Below are positions 8,370 through 16,939 of a stretch of DNA of 24,817 nt, piece after piece; position 1 is the first letter of the stretch, and the number at the start of each line of letters is the position of its first letter. The notes beneath the pieces were generated by a model. The model was not told the origin of the DNA and did not search any database. It saw only the letters and a list, made by a program, of their open reading frames with translations. Source of the DNA: a virus; the IMG/VR virus record IMGVR_UViG_3300043398_000121, positions 1 through 24,817 of that record; one strand, given 5' to 3'. The position numbers and the translations under genes are program-made.

Positions 8370-10190
8370 TTATCCTTTAACTCTTACTTTAATATCTGTA
8401 TTAGGATATTTGATTTCAAACATACTTACTGGTTCACCATATAGTGTATAGTCATAAGATATGTCAACTTGTCTAGTAGTAGGGTCCAAATAAGGTTGTG
8501 ATATTTCATTTAAGCTATATCCACCACCAACTTTGTTATATACTCTCAAGTCAATTACGTTTAAAACACCACCTACGTTGTTAATTTGTTCAACCAAATT
8601 TGATAAGTAGATGTTTTCACCCATTTGATAGGAGTTTATGTCCATAAATGTCTGCACTGCATTGATAACTTGAGCCGCAATTTGTGATTGTGGTACTTTT
8701 TTATCAATATAAAGGTCAACATCAATACCTAAATTGATTATTTTACCGTTTGTGACATAAACATAGTCATTCAACATACGATAATCAGCTAAATAATGAG
8801 AAATATTTGTTCTCATAGTGCTAGTTGATGTATTATCTAGCTTACCATTAGCATCCAAACCTAAAATATAGACCTTAATCTTGTTTTGTTCTTCATAAAC
8901 ACCTGCTCTGAATGGTACACCAAACTCACCTGGCATTAAAGTTATTCTAGATTGGTAGTCTTTTATCGTTACACACCTATTTTGAGCCGCAAAATTGTAT
9001 CTAACCAAGTTTCTAAGCTCTTCTACACTAGGTTCATCTCTACCACCTAGTGCTGGTAGTGGGTTATTTACCGTTAATGATGCTCTAACAGCGTTATTCA
9101 TAGCTGGGTTAGGTCCATTAAGGGCTAATTGTAGCGTACCTATATTGGTAAGTACGTTAGGACCTAGGTTTGACTCTGAACCACCACCTACTCTATATTT
9201 AATAAACATAGTTGTATTAGCAGTAGGTGTTTCACCTAACGACATGTTATTTATAAAATCACCAATTTGTGATACAAGAGCTGGGTTTACACTAAAGCTT
9301 GATAAACTACTGATATCTTGACTACCACCACCAAAAATTAGTTTAGTGAACCCTAAATCAGTATATTCTTTGATGAATTTCTTGGTTGTTTTTATCCATT
9401 TACCAGCCTTTATACCAGCATTGTCTGACAATGTTAGGTTATCTGGTATAAAGATGTCACTTTCAGCTAAAGCATCCATTTCATACCATTTAAGGTCTTC
9501 ATCTAAGAATTGAGATGGTGATGGAACTTTTGTATAGTTGGTTCCTTGTAGTGAAATAACAGATTGAATTGAAATTACGTTATCTTCAGGTAATACTATT
9601 TCCAAAAATGGTCTAACATCATTAGCTGTAATAACACGTTGAAAGATTTTGGTATAACCATTGACAACGATTTCTCTTTTTGTTAGAGTATAGTTTACCA
9701 AGATGTTATTGGCATCAAAGTTAGGGATTACCAACCTATTAGGAATACCACCAATTGTAAATGGGTCGCTAAAATCAATATCGTTTGATGTTTCGAATAC
9801 CTTACCAGCCCCAGAAACTTGAGACCCAGCCTTTATTATAGGACAATAAGCAACGTCAAAGCTATTACCAAACGGTGGTACTGTGACTGAAAAATCAACA
9901 ATGGTTACGCTTGGGTGTTTACCTGGAACTTTAAGGCCAAACGTTCTAGCCATTGATAAAATTGAACTCCTTTGTTGAGCGTAGTCAATTTGTGTCTCTT
10001 GGAACATCCTATCAGTATTAAATGATAACATATCCCCAACAGCGGCGTTTAGTTCTAAAAGCATCATACCAACTGAGGCATCATTAAAGTCGTTAAAGAT
10101 GTCTGGGTAATATTTTTTGACCATATTGATAAGGTCAGTTCTGATATCCGCAAAGTTACGGGAAGTATAATTTATACCTTGGTTTGCCAT
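8370..10190 (-). CDS. 6: Baseplate wedge protein, gp6/J-like (606 aa)
   Basis: Homologue of the baseplate J / T4 gp6 family, which forms the wedge ring of the contractile-tail baseplate. Its N-terminus (NYTSRNFADIRTDLINMVKK, then ASVGMMLLELNAAVGDMLSF and NTDRMFQETQ) is the characteristic opening of this family, and the middle region carries GGRDEPSVEELRNLVRYNF followed by CVTIKDYQ, matching the conserved 'E...R..+......R.VT..DY' segment. The C-terminal part (VPQSQIAAQVINAVQTFM, GENIYLSNLVEQINNVGGV) fits the family's end domain. Length is close to T4 gp6 (about 660 residues). It follows the gp25-like gene by one base (TAATATG), the usual pairing of gp25 and gp6/J in contractile tails and related injection systems. 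No abnormality seen. Confidence 0.92.
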   Translation of the reverse strand: MANQGINYTSRNFADIRTDLINMVKKYYPDIFNDFNDASVGMMLLELNAAVGDMLSFNTDRMFQETQIDYAQQRSSILSMARTFGLKVPGKHPSVTIVDFSVTVPPFGNSFDVAYCPIIKAGSQVSGAGKVFETSNDIDFSDPFTIGGIPNRLVIPNFDANNILVNYTLTKREIVVNGYTKIFQRVITANDVRPFLEIVLPEDNVISIQSVISLQGTNYTKVPSPSQFLDEDLKWYEMDALAESDIFIPDNLTLSDNAGIKAGKWIKTTKKFIKEYTDLGFTKLIFGGGSQDISSLSSFSVNPALVSQIGDFINNMSLGETPTANTTMFIKYRVGGGSESNLGPNVLTNIGTLQLALNGPNPAMNNAVRASLTVNNPLPALGGRDEPSVEELRNLVRYNFAAQNRCVTIKDYQSRITLMPGEFGVPFRAGVYEEQNKIKVYILGLDANGKLDNTSTSTMRTNISHYLADYRMLNDYVYVTNGKIINLGIDVDLYIDKKVPQSQIAAQVINAVQTFMDINSYQMGENIYLSNLVEQINNVGGVLNVIDLRVYNKVGGGYSLNEISQPYLDPTTRQVDISYDYTLYGEPVSMFEIKYPNTDIKVRVKG

Positions 10191-10191
10191 A

Positions 10192-10578
10192 TTAAATATT
10201 GATGATTACAAAGTCAGATGTTGTGAAAACATCATCAGTTATTTGGTAGTCTATACGGACAACAGCCGCGTAGTCATTTTCTGTTGATTGAGTTACGCTA
10301 ACGTCATTAATTACTAATTTTGGTAGATATTTTTTAACTGTTGTGCTTATCTCTGTTTTGATTTTATCAAGAGTATAACCGTCTTCTGGTTCAAAAATAT
10401 ACCTTAATAGGTTGGTACCGAAATCTGGGTTATATAATCTTTGACCTTTTAGTGTTAAAATCAGGTGCATCAAATCGGCTTTAATTGCTGAGTTATCATC
10501 AGCATTCAAATCCAAAAAGAACCCCTTATGACTATCCTTAAATGGGTAGTTAATGTTTATGTATTTACCTTTTGCCAT
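10192..10578 (-). CDS. 25: Baseplate wedge protein, gp25-like (128 aa)
   Basis: Member of the GPW/gp25 family, a small wedge protein of contractile tails that bridges the sheath and the gp6/J protein. Key visible features: an N-terminal FKDSHKGFFLDLN segment, ADLMHLILTLKGQRLYNPDFG at about 34-54 with the conserved 'R-x-x-x-P-x-F-G' signature, then LLRYIFEP. The C-terminal half contains the expected 'VKKYLPKLVINDVSV' pattern. Length is normal for the family. It is the first gene of the structural operon: the region upstream holds the nrdA terminator and about 50 AT-rich bases, and the gp6-like gene follows after one base. In T4 gp25 is essential for wedge assembly; the same role is inferred here. 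Confidence 0.93.
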   Translation of the reverse strand: MAKGKYININYPFKDSHKGFFLDLNADDNSAIKADLMHLILTLKGQRLYNPDFGTNLLRYIFEPEDGYTLDKIKTEISTTVKKYLPKLVINDVSVTQSTENDYAAVVRIDYQITDDVFTTSDFVIINI

Positions 10579-10583
10579 AGTTT

Positions 10584-10599
10584 TATCATAAATATGATA
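10584..10599 (-). promoter_or_regulatory. Candidate late promoter/operator: inverted repeat with ATATTTAT upstream of the gp25-like gene
   Basis: The short leader of the structural operon contains TATCAT-AAAT-ATGATA, an imperfectly centred inverted repeat ending 5 bases before the ATG. On the coding strand this includes CATATTTATGAT. There is no good TAnnTTTG/TTG promoter here, although a terminator lies just upstream, so the operon should need its own promoter. Assignment as a late promoter is inference. Confidence 0.3.
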
Positions 10600-10630
10600 C
10601 TAAAACATTTTTGTAAGTAAATAAACAAAT

Positions 10631-10658
10631 AAAAAAGGGCCTAAAAAGGCCCTTTTAA
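10631..10658 (-). terminator. Intrinsic terminator after nrdA (probably bidirectional)
   Basis: A 9-bp perfect stem, AAAAGGGCC (10648-10656 read on the minus strand) and GGCCCTTTT (10633-10641), encloses a six-base loop and is followed on the minus strand by further T residues. It lies about 20 bases past the nrdA stop codon and before the structural operon, separating the replication cassette from the late tail genes. The A-run on the other side would let it work in both directions. Confidence 0.9.
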
Positions 10659-10674
10659 AAATATATGTGCTATT

Positions 10675-12837
10675 TTAAGTTGTACAACCAAAGCACTCAA
10701 ATTGGCTGTCTTTTGGCTTCTGAGGTAATGTTTCAGTTGCTATTTGAGACATAGCTAATTTAGTGTTAGCGTTCAATTTAGACTTTGTTCTGGTGTAATA
10801 AGCACCAGTTTTAAGACCACCCTTCCACGCATACATAAGTGCGCTTGCTATTCTTGAGTATTTGGCGTCTGAATAATAAACGTTCAATGACTGTGACTGG
10901 TCTACGTATTTGTTTCGAATAATCGACAAATCTAACAACGTTCTCTGAGGAATTTCATACACATCTTTATATCTATATCTGATATCTTCAGGTATCTCCA
11001 TTATGTTCTGAACACTGCCTTGGTTTTTGATAATTTTGTCAATCATTTCATTGTCCCAAAGTTCTAACTCAAGTAATTCATTAACTAGATATTTGTTGAC
11101 AACCAAAAATTCACCCTGACCAACTCTTCTTGTAAATAAATTAGCAGTTACTGGTTCAAATGACTCAAATACGCTTAACAAAATTGCCGATGAAGCAGTT
11201 GGCATTAGGCCCAAAAACAAACTATTGTAAAGCGGTATTGGTTCCCCTTCTGGTTTTGGCGACCATCCTTCGATATATGTTTCACCTCTAGAATATCTAC
11301 TACCTTCCCATGATGGGTAATTTTCACCCTTCTCTTCAGCTATTTTCATTGATTCTTCTAAAGCTGCTTTATACATGGTTTCGAAAATATCTTTGTTCCA
11401 TTTTTTGGCCTCTTCTGATTCAAAAGAAACTTTCTTTTTAGCAAAGAAATCAGCCAATCCAGCTACGCCAATAGCTAAAGCTCTTTGGTCCATACCAGCA
11501 GCAGCGCTCCATTCATCACTCCATTTGTTTTTACTTATGACTTCATTCAATCCTCTAACCAAAACTCTAACTGATTTATCTATTGATTTAAGACCACCAT
11601 GTTCAGCTAGGTTTATTGAACCTAATGTACATTGAGGCGTATATCTAGGTTTTGAAGCTTGGAAGACTTCGATACACAAGTTTGATTGTAATATCAAACC
11701 AATATTATCTTGCATGTTTCGCTTGTTCGCATTATCTTTGAACATCACATATGGTCTACCGCTTTCAACTTGTGATTTAATAATTGAGTCTAAGATTTTC
11801 TTAGCGTCAACCTCAACACCAAGACCCAAATCAACCGCTTTTTGATATTCAGCGTTGAACTCTTCACCCCAAAGTAAATGTAGGGGAGTTAATCCAGCTT
11901 TTTTGATGTCATTTGGACAGAATGTATACCAAGGTTCATTATTTTCAAGTTTTTGCATGAAAAGGTCGTTAATGATAACAGCTGTAAACAAATCACGTGT
12001 TCTCAATTGTTCATCACCAATAGGTAATGTTAAATCCAAGAAATCAAAAATGTCTTTATGCCAAACAGACAAATATAGTGCGCAGCTACCAGAGCGAGAC
12101 CCTTGTTTATAAAACCTCATTTTTGACTGAACCATATCTGCAAGTCTTACAACACCACCTGCATTACCTTGGAACGATTCTACAATACTCTCTTTGCTTC
12201 TAAGCGGGTCAATTAATAATCCAATACCAGAACCTTCTTTAGATGCTGACGCAATCTTTGTAAGTGTGTTTTCAATACCCTCAAAAGAATCCTCTTCCAA
12301 GTGTGTTAGATTACAAGAAATCATGCCACCTCTCTTTTCAATACCAGCGTTCGTATAAATTGGTGTGGCGAAGTTAATGTGTTTGTTAGTGAGTTCTTTC
12401 ACCAATTCTTTTCTAGCTTTTTCGTCATCACCATGTAAATGTAATGCTACACGCTCGTACATACATGACGGTAATTCCATAGGAATTTTATTGTTATCCC
12501 TTTTAGAATATTTTTGCAAAAATGTTGTAGCCGCAAAAAAATCGTAAGTCATATCGACTGGTTGTAGTTCTTTACCAATCAATTTAGATTGACGGCTTAG
12601 AAGTATACGACCACCCAATAGGGAATAATCTGGGTGTTGGATGATTTTATCAGCCGCTTTAAAAGCGATTAACTCATCAATCTCAGTTGTTGTTATATTG
12701 TCGCTAATAAGAGGGATTACCTCTTGGAAAAGTGAGTCACAATCAACCTTAAGCCCAGTGGCTTGTGTTTTGATTCTGCTCAAAATTTTGTTAGGCATAA
12801 AAGCCTGTGTTGTTTTGTCTCTTTTTAAGATTCTCAT
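10675..12837 (-). CDS. nrdA: Ribonucleoside-diphosphate reductase large (alpha) subunit, class I (720 aa)
   Basis: Catalytic subunit that reduces ribonucleoside diphosphates to deoxyribonucleotides, supplying dNTPs for phage DNA synthesis. An ATP-cone-like region is present at about 1-90. Active-site cysteines are visible as C175 (GGMISCNL), C388 (SNLCIEV) and C403 (TPQCTLGSINL); the 'GLMPTASS' phosphate-binding loop is at about 543-550; the paired radical-transfer tyrosines are Y680-Y681 (GAYYTRT); and a C-terminal redox pair is C715/C718 (ECFGC). All residues needed for a class I enzyme with external thiol regeneration are present. Length is slightly below E. coli NrdA (761). It follows nrdB by 12 bases, so the order is nrdB-nrdA. 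A strong terminator follows. No intron or inserted homing gene is seen, unlike some phage nrd genes. Confidence 0.97.
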   Translation of the reverse strand: MRILKRDKTTQAFMPNKILSRIKTQATGLKVDCDSLFQEVIPLISDNITTTEIDELIAFKAADKIIQHPDYSLLGGRILLSRQSKLIGKELQPVDMTYDFFAATTFLQKYSKRDNNKIPMELPSCMYERVALHLHGDDEKARKELVKELTNKHINFATPIYTNAGIEKRGGMISCNLTHLEEDSFEGIENTLTKIASASKEGSGIGLLIDPLRSKESIVESFQGNAGGVVRLADMVQSKMRFYKQGSRSGSCALYLSVWHKDIFDFLDLTLPIGDEQLRTRDLFTAVIINDLFMQKLENNEPWYTFCPNDIKKAGLTPLHLLWGEEFNAEYQKAVDLGLGVEVDAKKILDSIIKSQVESGRPYVMFKDNANKRNMQDNIGLILQSNLCIEVFQASKPRYTPQCTLGSINLAEHGGLKSIDKSVRVLVRGLNEVISKNKWSDEWSAAAGMDQRALAIGVAGLADFFAKKKVSFESEEAKKWNKDIFETMYKAALEESMKIAEEKGENYPSWEGSRYSRGETYIEGWSPKPEGEPIPLYNSLFLGLMPTASSAILLSVFESFEPVTANLFTRRVGQGEFLVVNKYLVNELLELELWDNEMIDKIIKNQGSVQNIMEIPEDIRYRYKDVYEIPQRTLLDLSIIRNKYVDQSQSLNVYYSDAKYSRIASALMYAWKGGLKTGAYYTRTKSKLNANTKLAMSQIATETLPQKPKDSQFECFGCTT

Positions 12838-12849
12838 GATTAAATTAGA

Positions 12850-13803
12850 TTAAAAATCGTCATCAAACACACCATCCATTGTTTTTGGAATTTCAACTCT
12901 AGTGTATTCTCCAACTCTATTTTCAAAAAAGTTATTTTTTGCGCTCAACCCAATACGTGACATATAGTCAAGTGGGTTATTAGTTTTAAACTCTGGTTCG
13001 CAATCAAAGTCTGTTAAAACAATATCGGTAACAAATTTTACATACTTAATCATATCTTCTTTTGTCAACCCTTGCAGACCATCAGGCATACTTTCTTCGA
13101 TGAAGACTTTTTCAACTTCATAACAACCCAACACAATCTTTCTAATCTCGTCTTTTGATAACTTGTATTCGTCTTTCAAATAGTTTTTGTATAGATTAAG
13201 TGCAAAATCATAGTGAGCGGTTTCGTCTCTCAAAATCAATTCATTCATACTGGCCAAACCTGGCATTTTGTTTCGACTTCTAAACCAAAACACACCAGCA
13301 AACACTGAACTAAACGAAATACCTTCAACACAAGCAAATGCTAACAATCTTTGTGGGAATGATGGGTGTTGAATCCAATTCTCTGCCCATGACGCCTTTT
13401 TTGATACAGCTTCGTTGCTTTCCATTGAGTTAAACAATTCTTCTCGTTCATTGATGTCCTTGATAAAGGTTTCAATCAGTAACGAATAACCATTAGCGTG
13501 AACTTGTTCGATAAATGTTTGGTGTCCGTAAAAGTATTGAGCTTCCAAAATTTCTACTTCTCGTAAAAAATTGGTTGCTAAATTATCAATTACCAAACCA
13601 TCAGATATTGCGAAAAACCCTAATATGTTTTTCAAATATTGTTTTTCATTATCTCGTAATTCATCGTATTTGTCCTTGTCTAGCGGTGTCTCTTCAGCCA
13701 CCCAAGTTTGTTTTTCAGCTTCTTTATAGCGCTTCCACAAATCTGGATGTAGAATTGGAAAAATAGAATATCTCTTTTTTAATGTGTTGTCTTTTAAATA
13801 CAT
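12850..13803 (-). CDS. nrdB: Ribonucleoside-diphosphate reductase small (beta) subunit, class I (317 aa)
   Basis: Radical-generating partner of NrdA. The diiron ligands expected for class Ia are visible: D68 (ISDG), E99 and H102 (IEQVH), E160 (CVEGISF), and E194/H197 (RDETAHYDF). The radical tyrosine is Y106 in HANGYSLL, equivalent to the Tyr of 'HSEMYSLL' in eukaryotic R2. The C-terminus ends in a short acidic-aromatic tail (FDDDF), as used by R2 proteins to dock on R1. An A-rich stretch precedes the ATG, with no clear Shine-Dalgarno, as is usual for Bacteroidota. The gene starts 12 bases after the helicase stop and ends 12 bases before nrdA. The sequence looks more like the eukaryotic/T4-type R2 branch than E. 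coli R2, judged from the radical-site motif. Confidence 0.97.
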   Translation of the reverse strand: MYLKDNTLKKRYSIFPILHPDLWKRYKEAEKQTWVAEETPLDKDKYDELRDNEKQYLKNILGFFAISDGLVIDNLATNFLREVEILEAQYFYGHQTFIEQVHANGYSLLIETFIKDINEREELFNSMESNEAVSKKASWAENWIQHPSFPQRLLAFACVEGISFSSVFAGVFWFRSRNKMPGLASMNELILRDETAHYDFALNLYKNYLKDEYKLSKDEIRKIVLGCYEVEKVFIEESMPDGLQGLTKEDMIKYVKFVTDIVLTDFDCEPEFKTNNPLDYMSRIGLSAKNNFFENRVGEYTRVEIPKTMDGVFDDDF

Positions 13804-13815
13804 TTTCTTTTTTTT

Positions 13816-15276
13816 TTATTGGTTGGTTGTTTCACCACTGGTTGGTGGAGTTCCACCCATGGCTTCTTTTCTAGCTTTAAAAGCTTCCATTGCGTTCTTA
13901 ACTCTTATTTGATTTGAAAGGTCTTCAGATACTTTCAAATCATTGTTAAATTCGCCTCTTGTTTTTGGTCCTTTACTTAAACCCATATCAATTTGGATAC
14001 GTGCATTGTCAAACGTAATGTTTTCGAATACGATACCATCTTTACCAAAACGTGATTTTAGAATAGCCATGGTTGCTGTACCGTCTTCTTTTTGGTCAAG
14101 CGTTTTTGCGATTGACACAATAAAGTGACCAATTTGACCTTTCTTGATAGAGCCACCCATTTGGTTTGCTTCTACAACGTTTGCACCTATAGAACTTCTA
14201 TTACCTTGAACCGCTGTCCATCCAGCCATATCTAACTCAGCTAACATGGTTTCAAACTGTCTCATTACAGCACCTTCACCAACGTTAACATCATCATAAC
14301 TTCTAGAGGGTTGAATACAGTCAATGTAATCAATAAGAACTATATCAGGTCTAAAACCTTCAGCTATTTTTTTACGAATGTATTGACGTATCATCGGTAC
14401 TGTTGTTCCATCAGAAGGGAATTTTTTTAGTTTAATTAAACCCTTACCTTCTTTTGAAGCCACCATTTTTTCACGATAAACGTTTTTAACAATTTCAGCG
14501 TTTATTGATAGGTCATTCAATGCTATACCAGTCCAACAGGACAAGTGTTTACGTTGAATAACTTTTGGGTTGTCCTCAAAAAATATTTGCAATACTTTAT
14601 ACCCATCGTTCATAGCCGTATTAGCTATCTTGGTTATCATGGTTGTTTTACCAACACCAAATGGTGCCAATATTACCGCCAATTCACCTTTAGATAAACC
14701 ACCATCCATATATTCGTCCAAACCATTGATACCAGTCCTGATTGGGCGTCTGAAATCTTCTAACAACACATCATCTATGTTGTCAAAAATATCCATACCA
14801 TCATCTTTACCATCACCGTGTTCCAGCGCTTTTCTCAAAATAGCTTCACATTGGTCATAGTCTTCTAGGTTACCTTTATCAATAATTTTGCTGATTTCAT
14901 TTATGGATTTCTTAAGTTCTTGTTGTTTACAAAACTTCATAGCAATTTCTTGCACTTTTATTGAATCATGTAAACTAGCTTCCTTAATCTTTTCAAGTTG
15001 TTTAATAACGTAGCGCCTTTGCACCTCATCATTAACGTCTTCCAATAAACGAAATTCGATACTTCCTATGTCTGGGACAATATCATCTTTTGCTTTTGCA
15101 TCTTTTAATACCGCAACAATTATCTTAAGGTATTGGTCACTAAAATAATTTGGGTGTAGTATATCTATAATAGAATTCGCGAACCTTGAATCCGTTAGTA
15201 TTTGGGCCATCAATCTTACTTGATAGTCGAACCCTAAATACTGTAAATCGTCTTTATTTATTTTGTTGGTCGCCAT
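13816..15276 (-). CDS. 41: Replicative DNA helicase, DnaB/T4 gp41 family (486 aa)
   Basis: Hexameric 5'-3' helicase of the phage replisome. The N-terminal about 150 residues form the helical DnaB-like region (LGFDYQVRLMAQIL..., with HPNYFSDQY at 41-49). The RecA-like C-terminal domain begins near 180 with TGINGLDEYMDGGLSKGEL. Walker A is at 203-212 (LAPFGVGKTT), the H1a acidic motif at 232-236 (FFEDN), Walker B at 311-319 (DIVLIDYID), a motif with Q357-GNR, and the R-finger-like KSRFGKDG at 407-414. The tail is a flexible Gly/Pro/Thr/Ser segment. An AAGGA stretch about 10 bases upstream of the ATG may act as ribosome binding site. Neighbours (nuclease, UvsX, SSB upstream; nrdB downstream) support a replisome role. 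A separate primase is not visible in this window. Confidence 0.95.
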   Translation of the reverse strand: MATNKINKDDLQYLGFDYQVRLMAQILTDSRFANSIIDILHPNYFSDQYLKIIVAVLKDAKAKDDIVPDIGSIEFRLLEDVNDEVQRRYVIKQLEKIKEASLHDSIKVQEIAMKFCKQQELKKSINEISKIIDKGNLEDYDQCEAILRKALEHGDGKDDGMDIFDNIDDVLLEDFRRPIRTGINGLDEYMDGGLSKGELAVILAPFGVGKTTMITKIANTAMNDGYKVLQIFFEDNPKVIQRKHLSCWTGIALNDLSINAEIVKNVYREKMVASKEGKGLIKLKKFPSDGTTVPMIRQYIRKKIAEGFRPDIVLIDYIDCIQPSRSYDDVNVGEGAVMRQFETMLAELDMAGWTAVQGNRSSIGANVVEANQMGGSIKKGQIGHFIVSIAKTLDQKEDGTATMAILKSRFGKDGIVFENITFDNARIQIDMGLSKGPKTRGEFNNDLKVSEDLSNQIRVKNAMEAFKARKEAMGGTPPTSGETTNQ

Positions 15277-15311
15277 TAAAACTTATCCTTAAAACTTGTG
15301 TTTATAAATAT

Positions 15312-15342
15312 GACAAAGTGGGTGGGTGAGACCCACTTTATC
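15312..15342 (-). other. Intergenic hairpin before the helicase gene
   Basis: A 9-bp inverted repeat (AAAGTGGGT and ACCCACTTT, extended by two more pairs past one mismatch) with a seven-base loop sits in the 75-base gap between the 162-aa gene and the helicase. On the coding strand it is not followed by a T-run, but on the plus strand it is followed by a run of seven T. It may be a weak terminator, an attenuator or an RNA-processing/stability structure in the polycistronic message. Confidence 0.55.
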
Positions 15343-15351
15343 AATATTTTT

Positions 15352-15840
15352 TTATGCGCTGAAATAGTGTCTAATTTCGGCGATTATGCTAGGAATAATT
15401 TCTTTGATATCCACCGCGTACCTAACTTTTGGTGGGAAATAATTACCAGAAAACATTGATTTTGCCACTGTTTTCTTATCAATTCTGATTTCAAACTGGA
15501 AATCATCAATTTTTTCAAAAAGACTTCTAACGGTTGACTCTTGTGTTGATGCATATGGGTTATAATTACCCCAAGTAAAGTCTTTTGAACGTTCTTTTAG
15601 GAAGTTTGGTATGATACCCATGGTACCGTATTGACCGTTGTTCATACCAGTCAAATTATCCATCAATTCTTTTACGTTTACACCGTATAGTAACCCCTCA
15701 TTTAGGTTATTTTCGTTGAAATCTTTGATGTTGAAATATCTTTGACAGATAATATTGTTGTTAATGTATAGAAGAAACTCAAAACGTTGTTCTTCAATTT
15801 TTTTGCCATCAAATGGTCTTTGGACACTTGTAGTTGTCAT
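15352..15840 (-). CDS. Hypothetical protein in the replication operon (162 aa)
   Basis: Start overlaps the stop of the FEN-type nuclease gene in an ATGA junction (4 bases), so the two are likely translated together. The protein is mixed alpha/beta with FEFLLYINNNIICQRYFNI near the N-terminus, a GMNNGQYGTMGIIPNF segment in the middle and FQFEIRIDKKTVAKSMF towards the end. It has one cysteine, no membrane segment, no nucleotide-binding loop and no obvious nuclease motif. I do not recognise the family. The position between nuclease and helicase suggests a DNA-replication accessory, for example a helicase loader (T4 gp59 position) or other small replisome protein, but no gp59 signature is visible to support this. 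The coding sequence is followed by a hairpin. Confidence 0.75.
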   Translation of the reverse strand: MTTTSVQRPFDGKKIEEQRFEFLLYINNNIICQRYFNIKDFNENNLNEGLLYGVNVKELMDNLTGMNNGQYGTMGIIPNFLKERSKDFTWGNYNPYASTQESTVRSLFEKIDDFQFEIRIDKKTVAKSMFSGNYFPPKVRYAVDIKEIIPSIIAEIRHYFSA

Positions 15841-16907
15841 TGTTTGTTATTTAAAAGGTTAATGTTTTTCTCTCTTTGAATTAGTTTTTTGAATGGGGCT
15901 AGAAATTCTTTATATCTTTCTTGACCCAGAGCTTTATCTAATCCATCTTGCTCCATGTACATAAAAACAGTTTTAAGGTCTCGCTCAGGAGTATCCAGCG
16001 TCCCTTCTTTTAACTGTTCTAACTCTCTTATCCCATCCTCAGTCATCATAGGATGACTTAGATTAACCAATAACTCATTGATTTCATAAACTCGTTCTTT
16101 TTGCACACCATCTGTTACTGCATTGATGATGTTATCGAGTACCTTAAGAGGTTTCTTTTTTTCTGTTAATCGTTGTTCTTGAAGTCGTTTAGCTTCGTCA
16201 ATAATTTCGTTTAAAGTTGTTGTTTGTTGTTTAAGCATTGGAAAATGTGTGATAAGGGTTTTCTCACCCAATCCCTTTATTCCTTTAATGCTATCTGAGT
16301 TATCACCCAGCATGGTCTTCATCAAAACAGCGTTTGACTGATGATAGCAAAAATACGAAGAATAATTTGATAATGCAACATATTCTTTCAAATCTATAAA
16401 ATAAATTCGTATGTCGTTGGACATCAATTGCAAAAAATCTCTATCTGTAGATGCTATTGTAATTTTTTCATTTTCTTCTTTGTTATGGCAATAGTAAGCT
16501 ATGAAGTCATCGCTTTCGATAACATCATCCATTAATTGTCTAACATAAAGTTCATTAAGATATTCCCATACCCTTTTTCTTTGGTATAGTTCATTTTCAT
16601 CGGTTGGTTGAGTGCCGTTTTCGTAGTCTTTCCCACGGTCACTTTTATAGGGCTTGTATATCTCATATCTGAGTTTGCCGCTAAAATTACCATCCCAAAA
16701 TACATAGACTTGATGATACAGGTCATCAGTCAATAGCTTACGGAGAAGCGTCATAAAAGAGTAAACACCACCTATGTGCTTACCTTCCGAATTATACATG
16801 CTCTGTGATGCGAAATACCCTACCTTAAATAGGGCATTTCCATCTACCAAGAGTGTATTTATTTTTGTTTTTTGTGGTTCACCATTACGTGGTGGTCGTT
16901 TGTTCAT
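15837..16907 (-). CDS. rnh: 5'-3' exonuclease / flap endonuclease, T4 RNase H-like (356 aa)
   Basis: FEN-family nuclease that removes RNA primers and 5' flaps from lagging-strand fragments. The acidic metal ligands are visible in order: D22 (LLVDGN), D72 (VFWDG), the cluster D127/D128/E131/D133/D134 (MDDVIESDDF), D155 and D157 (ASTDRDF), and D202/D205 (GDNSDSIKG). A helix-hairpin-helix-like GIKGLGEKT follows at 209-217. The arginine/lysine-rich arch region lies between about 78 and 112 (KLRYEIYKPYKSDRGKDYEN). Length is a little greater than T4 RNase H (305). The gene is 32 bases after the uvsX-like stop and overlaps the downstream gene by 4 bases. The call of FEN-family nuclease is firm; equivalence to T4 Rnh rather than a Pol I-type exonuclease rests on the replication-operon context. 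Confidence 0.93.
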   Translation of the reverse strand: MNKRPPRNGEPQKTKINTLLVDGNALFKVGYFASQSMYNSEGKHIGGVYSFMTLLRKLLTDDLYHQVYVFWDGNFSGKLRYEIYKPYKSDRGKDYENGTQPTDENELYQRKRVWEYLNELYVRQLMDDVIESDDFIAYYCHNKEENEKITIASTDRDFLQLMSNDIRIYFIDLKEYVALSNYSSYFCYHQSNAVLMKTMLGDNSDSIKGIKGLGEKTLITHFPMLKQQTTTLNEIIDEAKRLQEQRLTEKKKPLKVLDNIINAVTDGVQKERVYEINELLVNLSHPMMTEDGIRELEQLKEGTLDTPERDLKTVFMYMEQDGLDKALGQERYKEFLAPFKKLIQREKNINLLNNKQ

Positions 16908-16939
16908 ACATGAACGAATAAAAGGTTAAAAGAGGTATA

